A stretch of DNA of 45,245 bases from Tumebacillus flagellatus (GTDB lineage Bacteria > Bacillota > Bacilli > Tumebacillales > Tumebacillaceae). The stretch spans positions 1-45,245 of the forward strand of contig NZ_JMIR01000038.1 of the NCBI RefSeq assembly GCF_000714935.1. The letters run 5' to 3'. The position numbers and the translations under genes were made by a program. The notes beneath the pieces were generated by a model. That model had not been told where the DNA came from. It did no database searches and saw only the letters and a list, made by a program, of their open reading frames with translations. Shown one piece after another: positions 41,191 through 45,245 of the stretch (positions are counted from its first letter, which is position 1; every line of letters starts with the position of its first letter).

Positions 41191-41481
41191 TCAATCGGTA
41201 AATGAGATTGGGATAAAGTTCTTGAATACTCCGATTGCCTTCACTTTGTGCTTACTGTCCAACTCCGTTGAGTACCTCGAGAAGAAAACATAGTTAGTAG
41301 AAGTAGTTGTAGAATCAAAAATCGGATTACCAAAGACTGAAATAAGGCCCTTCTCCAATGAGTCCTGACTCTTTTCAACCGCTTTCTCTTTGACCCAAGA
41401 AATGTAGTCATTTTTGTTCGGATTTGTAATCGCCATCAAGCCAAACAGAACAATCAGTAGAATCCAACCTGATTTCTTCAT
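41191..41481 (-). CDS. DUF4359 family small exported/membrane protein
   Basis: 96 residues. N-terminal helix (SGWILLIVLFGLMAIT) directly followed by NPNKNDYISWVKEKA, the hallmark of DUF4359, and a C-terminal beta-rich region (NYVFFSRYSTELD, KVKAIGVFKNFIPI). Function unknown. Overlaps the upstream gene by 4 bases. Confidence 0.8.
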   Translation of the reverse strand: MKKSGWILLIVLFGLMAITNPNKNDYISWVKEKAVEKSQDSLEKGLISVFGNPIFDSTTTSTNYVFFSRYSTELDSKHKVKAIGVFKNFIPISFTD

Positions 41482-41885
41482 CTCTTGCCCTTCCTACTAT
41501 TGGATGGTACTGGTTTTCCTTTATTCTCTTGCTCCATGCCCATCACAAAGATCGCTCCACCAAAACCCAAAATTGAGGCTACGTCACCAGCTTGTTGCGC
41601 TACCGATGGATTACTGAACCAACTGGGAACACACAAAATGAGTACCAACAGAAACGCAGCCATCATCAGGTAGTATTTTGTTCTGTCTTTCTTTCCTTTG
41701 AACTTAACATAAGCTTGATTGATTTGGTAGGATGTTAGCAAACAGGCTCCAAGAACAAAAATCACCATGACATTGACAGGGATTTTCGCGTCAAACCCCA
41801 AATAAAGGGATGCCAATTTCAAAACCGCTACTATCATCAAAACTTGTCCAACGTACTTACTAAACAACTCTCTCACCCCACTCAC
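41478..41885 (-). CDS. Small multi-pass membrane protein, unknown
   Basis: 135 residues with three to four helices (VLMIVAVLKLASLYLGF, VNVMVIFVLGACLLTS, YYLMMAAFLLVLILCVPSWF, SILGFGGAIFVMGM) and a basic tail (SNSRKGKR). The GTG at 41885 is the longest start; a GTG three codons later is possible and neither has a strong ribosome site. Co-transcribed with the DUF4359 gene. Confidence 0.6.
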   Translation of the reverse strand: MSGVRELFSKYVGQVLMIVAVLKLASLYLGFDAKIPVNVMVIFVLGACLLTSYQINQAYVKFKGKKDRTKYYLMMAAFLLVLILCVPSWFSNPSVAQQAGDVASILGFGGAIFVMGMEQENKGKPVPSNSRKGKR

Positions 41886-41957
41886 AAATTATTCTTAGTC
41901 AATATACAATCTCTCAATTATATTAGTCAATGGTATGGAGTTATCTCGAAAGTCCTT

Positions 41958-42000
41958 GTCCCTGAAACCTCTTTTTCGATGCACGGTATAGGTGTAAGAG
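41958..42000 (+). promoter_or_regulatory. Shared promoter-like element, copy 3 (upstream of MerR-like gene)
   Basis: GTCCCTG (41958-41964), 15 bases, TGCACGGTATA-g-GTGTAAGA (41980-41999), 26 bases before the start at 42026. Same spacing as the two copies upstream of DUF1659 genes although the downstream gene is unrelated. Confidence 0.75.
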
Positions 42001-42025
42001 AATCCAACCATTGGAGGAAGAAGAG

Positions 42026-42508
42026 ATGAGCGACAATCTTTGCACCAAACACGAAGTAGCACAGCGTTTCGATGTCTACGTCGACACAGCTCAAAAGTGG
42101 ATGGCCTTGCTCGCCAAGGGAGGTTTCCCGTTTACGAAAGTGGGTCAAGCCCGTGCGATCCATGAGAAAGACCTGTCCGTCATTGACGAATTCGTACGCC
42201 TGCGTAAGAACGGTATCAAAACGGAAGAAGCCGCCGTTCTTGCCGTCTCTCACTGGAAAGGGCGAAAATCCGATGGAGACCACGGCCCGCATCATTCCGG
42301 TGAAGATCGCGGGCTGCATATCCTCTTGGAGATGTTCCAACCCGATCACTTGAAGTGCATTCTTTTGGAGTTGGCTCCTCAACGAGATACCTCGCTTGAA
42401 GACATGATCGCCTCCATCGACAAACGCCGCTTGAAGGAAGCCTTGCTGGAGCGGCTTTCGGATCGGGAGGTACGCGATGTCTGCAAACGATTTGTGTGCT
42501 GTGCTTGA
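42026..42508 (+). CDS. MerR-like HTH protein
   Basis: 160 residues. N-terminal winged-helix of MerR/excisionase style (TKHEVAQRFDVYVDTAQKWM, FTKVGQARAIHEKDLSVIDEFVRL), then a linker rich in H, G and D (KGRKSDGDHGPHHSGED) and a helical C-terminal part. GGAGGAAGAAGAG precedes the ATG at 42026. Under the same promoter-like element as both DUF1659 operons, so possibly part of that regulon rather than of its neighbours. Confidence 0.7.
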   Translation: MSDNLCTKHEVAQRFDVYVDTAQKWMALLAKGGFPFTKVGQARAIHEKDLSVIDEFVRLRKNGIKTEEAAVLAVSHWKGRKSDGDHGPHHSGEDRGLHILLEMFQPDHLKCILLELAPQRDTSLEDMIASIDKRRLKEALLERLSDREVRDVCKRFVCCA

Positions 42509-42525
42509 ATGAATAGCAAAGAAGA

Positions 42526-42560
42526 AAGCCGTGAACTCGTGTCACGGCTTTCCCTCTTTC
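42526..42560 (+). terminator. Intrinsic terminator of the MerR-like gene
   Basis: AAAGCCGTGA-actcgtg-TCACGGCTTT followed by CCCTCTTTC. Confidence 0.8.
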
Positions 42561-42561
42561 A

Positions 42562-42608
42562 TGTCAAAATCAGCCTGACAAATTGGTTATGTCAATAAAC
42601 TCGCGACA
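42562..42608. promoter_or_regulatory. TGTCA-N9-TGACA site upstream of the third XRE pair
   Basis: TGTCA-aaatcagcc-TGACA (42562-42580), 114 intervening bases before the ATG at 42695, followed by a weaker TGTC-N11-GACA (42590-42608). Same element and distance as in cassettes 1 and 2. Confidence 0.7.
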
Positions 42609-42694
42609 TTGAAGTCAATATGAAAATGCTCCAAAACCCTTCAGAGTATTTTATTGTATTCCTAACCATTAATAATCTACAAGGAGACCGAGTC

Positions 42695-43003
42695 ATGCTC
42701 ATACGCCCAAAACATCCAGATTTCATGCATTGCCGAATACGAGCAGGCTTCTCACAAAGAAAACTGGCTCGTGAATCAAACCTCAGCTCCCCGTTTATTT
42801 CCCAATTGGAAAACGGGACACGCAATGCCGGGCCGCAAGCTGCGAAGGCGATCTGCGCGTCGCTGGATTGCGGATTTGAAGAGATTTTTGAGCTGATTTC
42901 TGTAGAGGAGTCCGAAAAAGGAATGGAAGTGGGGGGAGAGCGTGAAACGTCCAGAAGCTTCTTCAATCTCAGAAGAATGGGTCGTCCTCGGTTCTCGTCT
43001 TAA
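42695..43003 (+). CDS. Small XRE-family HTH protein
   Basis: 102 residues from the ATG at 42695 with AAGGAGACCGAGTC upstream. HTH_XRE at about 10-62 (CRIRAGFSQRKLARESNLSSPFISQLENGTRNAGPQ shortened: FSQRKLA, SPFISQLENG). The C-terminal tail overlaps the next gene by 62 bases, in another frame. Likely a local repressor or partner of the following XRE-TPR protein. Confidence 0.75.
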   Translation: MLIRPKHPDFMHCRIRAGFSQRKLARESNLSSPFISQLENGTRNAGPQAAKAICASLDCGFEEIFELISVEESEKGMEVGGERETSRSFFNLRRMGRPRFSS

Positions 43004-44252
43004 AGAACTGCGCGAAGCTCGGGGTTTGACGCAAGTGGAATTGGCAACCGGGTTGTGTACGTCGAGCATGATTTCCCAAGTGGAATCCGGCAAAGCAAAA
43101 CCTTCTCTTGATCTGATCCTGGAGGTGGCAAAACGATTAGAGGTAGATGCAGACTATTTTTTTGTGGACAAGAAACCGTCTATGGATGCTCTATCTCTCT
43201 GTTTGGTCAATGTCTACTTGAGTGCCAAGCAATATGAACGAGCGGCGTACCTGCTCCGATCTTTGATCAATACACATGGGCATCTTCCCGAGTCTCTCGA
43301 TTTCCTGATTGATTATACTCTGTGCTGTCTCAATCTTGGGAGATTGGATGAAGCAGAGAAGTACCTCAACTTTATGGGAGATCATGATGAACCCGCGACT
43401 CTTGCACGATTGCTTCACTACCGCGGACTCCTGCATTTCCACGCGAAACGCTATGACAAAGCAATTTTCGTATGGAACAAATCCCTGTCTCTCCTCGATG
43501 AACCAAACAGACGCACAGAAATTCTATTGCTTCTGACACAAGCCTACGCCAAGCTTGGAAATCAGGAGCGAGTCTTGGAGATCATCGAACAAGCCATTCC
43601 ATACGCGGAATCGGGTCTTTCGCTTAAAGACCAAGCCAATCAATTGATCAAACTTGCGAAGACGCTCCACAAGCAGGGAGATTATAAACAATCCATCCAC
43701 TATGCTGACCATGCCAAGCATCTAAACGACGTTCACCGTAATCTCGTAGAAGCCGCGTGCAACCGGGTCGCAATCGCTCTCTTAAAAGCCAAAGAGCAAT
43801 TTGTGCCCACGCTGCTCGAAACGTCGATCAAACGGTTCGAAAAACTGAAGAGTCCCGAAGCCGGGGCAAAAGCGTTGCAACTGGCACTCCATCTTCTGTA
43901 TCTTGGCGATGAACCGGCAACTGTCGCCGCCATTCAGAGAGCTAAACCATGGATACCTGACGAGAGCCCTTTCCGTGAAAAACTTGAATCAATCCTTGCC
44001 CTGCTTGATGCAAAACAGGGAAGAAAGAGCGGAGAGAAACAACTGCACGAGCAGGCGAACCGCCACTTCTCCTCGAACCGTGTCTTAAAATGGGGAGACG
44101 CAATCTCCCATCTCGCGTGGATTCGCGCCGATAAAAATAAGTTTGGCGAAGCTTGCGATCTCCTTCTCTCTGTTCGCAATGCTACTCATGAGAAGATGCA
44201 AGCAAACGGGATACGGTTCTCGCATTTCCCAACACAAACAGCCTCCCATTAA
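42942..44252 (+). CDS. XRE-TPR regulator, third type (436 residues)
   Basis: Starts at GTG after GGGGGGAGAGC. HTH_XRE at about 16-70 (LGSRLKELREARGLTQVEL, TSSMISQVESGKAKPS), then TPR-type repeats (AAYLLRSLINTHGHLPESLDF, LHYRGLLHFHAKRYDKAIFVWNKSL, LAKTLHKQGDYKQSIHYADHAK). RRNPP-like layout, but no pro-peptide gene follows it: the next plus-strand base run is its terminator. Its cognate signal, if any, must come from elsewhere. Confidence 0.82.
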   Translation: MKRPEASSISEEWVVLGSRLKELREARGLTQVELATGLCTSSMISQVESGKAKPSLDLILEVAKRLEVDADYFFVDKKPSMDALSLCLVNVYLSAKQYERAAYLLRSLINTHGHLPESLDFLIDYTLCCLNLGRLDEAEKYLNFMGDHDEPATLARLLHYRGLLHFHAKRYDKAIFVWNKSLSLLDEPNRRTEILLLLTQAYAKLGNQERVLEIIEQAIPYAESGLSLKDQANQLIKLAKTLHKQGDYKQSIHYADHAKHLNDVHRNLVEAACNRVAIALLKAKEQFVPTLLETSIKRFEKLKSPEAGAKALQLALHLLYLGDEPATVAAIQRAKPWIPDESPFREKLESILALLDAKQGRKSGEKQLHEQANRHFSSNRVLKWGDAISHLAWIRADKNKFGEACDLLLSVRNATHEKMQANGIRFSHFPTQTASH

Positions 44253-44276
44253 CTCTGGAAGGCTGTTGATTTTTTA
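44237..44276 (+). terminator. Intrinsic terminator of the third XRE-TPR gene
   Basis: AACAGCCT-cccattaactctgga-AGGCTGTT followed by GATTTTTTATT; the stem starts inside the last codons. Confidence 0.8.
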
Positions 44277-44597
44277 TTAGCACATTGCCTCAATTGAGCT
44301 GTGAAAATCGCTGTGGTTGTACTTCGAAGCAAATTCCACAACTGTGAGATGCGTGAGGTCGAAATAGATATCTTGGAAACTGTCGCCGACAAAGAAGAAG
44401 GGGTTGGAGGCAAAGTTGAGGTCAAATTCATTGGGGTCTTCTGTGGGGGTTACGAGGTGGACTTCCAAATGTTCGTCAAAAACAGCAAGGCTTACGTTCT
44501 CATTGATCAAGCAGCCGGAGATTTTGAAGTATCCACCTGTATCCTCATTCGGCCAGCGGATGATGATCGGACGGTGCACGACGGTTTGAGTCAGCAT
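44277..44597 (-). CDS. Hypothetical protein
   Basis: 106 residues, start supported by GAGGAGGACTTCCC. Acidic and beta-rich (IIIRWPNEDTGGYFKISGCL, FDEHLEVHLVTPTEDPNEFDL, DIYFDLTHLTVVEFA). No signal, membrane helix or known motif. A sigma-A promoter with an operator-like palindrome lies upstream, so it is probably controlled by the divergent XRE gene. Confidence 0.6.
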   Translation of the reverse strand: MLTQTVVHRPIIIRWPNEDTGGYFKISGCLINENVSLAVFDEHLEVHLVTPTEDPNEFDLNFASNPFFFVGDSFQDIYFDLTHLTVVEFASKYNHSDFHSSIEAMC

Positions 44598-44656
44598 GGG
44601 AAGTCCTCCTCTATGGGGTGATATGGTAGAATTGATGCGTTGCGGGGTATGTATTC

Positions 44657-44685
44657 ATTATAACGTTCACTATAGTGAACATCAA
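44657..44685 (-). promoter_or_regulatory. Promoter with perfect 16-base palindrome in the spacer
   Basis: Minus strand TTGATG (44685-44680), 17 bases, TATAAT (44662-44657). GTTCACTATAGTGAAC (44665-44680), a perfect palindrome, fills the spacer, a classic repressor position. The divergent XRE gene starting at 44788 is the natural candidate repressor. Confidence 0.75.
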
Positions 44686-44787
44686 ACGAATCACTTCTCA
44701 TTATCATTGATTAGAGTCAATTATCTCCCGAATGCTCTCGTTTGTTCAATTAACGGAACGTATGTTCCTGTACAGAGGAGGTTCATG

Positions 44788-45144
44788 GTGACAACTCTAG
44801 GTGAATTAATCAAAGCAGCCCGTCTAGAATGTGGACTTCGGTCAGAAGATTTGGCTGATGCCATCGGAGTATCTAGAACCTATATAAGCAAATTAGAGAA
44901 CGATAGGATGTCGAACCCTTCCTTAGAAGTCTTGCGAGACCTCTCTCAAATACTCAAGAAACCGGTGAGTTATTTTTTTGATACACCGATTGCGGTTCAG
45001 TTTTTCGAGTCGCTTCCTCAAGATGTTCAGGAACATGTGCGAAAGATCATCCTAGAACCATCCGGCGTGACTTTGGAAAGTGATGGTTCGCAAGTACTGG
45101 AGGCGTTTATCTCGTACTTCCGTTCTCAGAGCAGCAATTTATAG
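44788..45144 (+). CDS. XRE-family transcriptional regulator
   Basis: 118 residues if started at the GTG (44788), 6 bases after GAGGAGG; the ATG at 44785 is only 3 bases after it. HTH_XRE at about 5-60 (LGELIKAARLECGLRSEDLA, VSRTYISKLENDRMSNPS), then a short helical dimerisation tail (QDVQEHVRKIIL). Phage-repressor-like size. Confidence 0.85.
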   Translation: MTTLGELIKAARLECGLRSEDLADAIGVSRTYISKLENDRMSNPSLEVLRDLSQILKKPVSYFFDTPIAVQFFESLPQDVQEHVRKIILEPSGVTLESDGSQVLEAFISYFRSQSSNL

Positions 45145-45148
45145 AAAA

Positions 45149-45182
45149 AGAGACATCCCACACGAAGGGATGTCTCTTCGTT
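45149..45182 (+). terminator. Intrinsic terminator of the XRE gene
   Basis: AGAGACATCCC-acacgaa-GGGATGTCTCT followed by TCGTTTG. Confidence 0.85.
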
Positions 45183-45245
45183 TGTGTGTCGCATTTTGAA
45201 AGTGCAGAGTGTCGCGGTCACTGTATATACAGCGATTCCCGTATA
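45183..45245. other. Right-edge intergenic sequence with palindrome
   Basis: CTGTATATACAG (45221-45232) is a perfect 12-base palindrome and may be an operator for a gene beyond the edge. Nothing else can be said from the remaining bases. Confidence 0.3.

Noticed and set aside
45221-45232. Palindrome CTGTATATACAG as a LexA-like or phage operator
   Set aside because: Only 12 bases at the window edge and no gene visible after it; insufficient evidence to name a regulator.

Overview
The window looks like a chromosomal stretch from a Gram-positive, endospore-lineage Firmicute. The best fit by gene content and style is the Tumebacillus/Alicyclobacillus group: a kdpZ-F-A-B-C plus short kdpD layout, paired DUF1659/DUF2922 genes, strong GGAGG ribosome binding sites, sigma-A type promoters and very many XRE-TPR regulators. 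This is inferred from gene content, not from a marker gene. Metabolic and signalling blocks appear richer in G+C than the accessory blocks (about 9.4-16.6 kb and 34.6-45.2 kb).

Layout. (1) 134-6710, minus strand: a high-affinity potassium uptake operon (two micropeptides, KdpF and a KdpZ-like peptide, then KdpA, KdpB, KdpC and a short KdpD) preceded by a DUF2294 gene. It is headed by a c-di-AMP (ydaO type) riboswitch and two mutually similar terminator-type leaders. (2) 6902-8267: an apparently self-regulated TetR and metallo-beta-lactamase-fold hydrolase pair. (3) 8328-8794: a DUF1659/DUF2922 pair. (4) 9266-17306: a SulP anion transporter gene broken by about 7.3 kb of foreign DNA. The insert carries a large serine recombinase remnant, a small serine resolvase, a signalling cassette, a secreted protein and a possible Rep fragment. 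(5) 17746-23184: a CstR-controlled sulfide/persulfide operon (rhodaneses, DsrE-like proteins, TSUP transporter, TusA proteins, persulfide dioxygenase-like enzyme, DUF302, CstR) with four CstR-type operators. (6) 32128-23275, minus strand: an operon joining two-component and c-di-GMP signalling proteins to a membrane glycosyltransferase and a HEAT-repeat protein, probably for a surface polysaccharide. (7) 32315-34568: a drug-efflux MFS transporter and its TetR. (8) 34637-45144: an accessory region with a second signalling cassette, small secreted proteins, VanZ, a second DUF1659/DUF2922 pair and more XRE regulators.

The most interesting content is a duplicated peptide-signalling cassette. Each copy has a 395-residue XRE-TPR receptor whose stop codon overlaps the start codon of a small exported pro-peptide, then a second 432-residue XRE-TPR regulator that overlaps a roughly 190-residue TPR protein by 4 bases. 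Copy 2 (34.6-38.3 kb) also encodes an 82-residue precursor with four tandem 13-residue units of the form xWxDPDPSGVTVA, and its 43-residue neighbour carries one related unit (WSDPEPLGIV). This is the logic of Rap/Phr, PlcR/PapR or AimR/AimP systems, but with a multi-copy pheromone precursor. A palindromic site TGTCA-N9/10-TGACA occurs 114, 114 and 115 bases upstream of three XRE regulators and upstream of a secreted-protein gene, and is a candidate operator for this system.

A separate hidden signal is a promoter-like element, GTCCCTG-N15-TGCACGGTATA followed by s-GTGTAAGA. It precedes both DUF1659 genes and a MerR-like gene, suggesting one alternative sigma factor or activator links the three loci.
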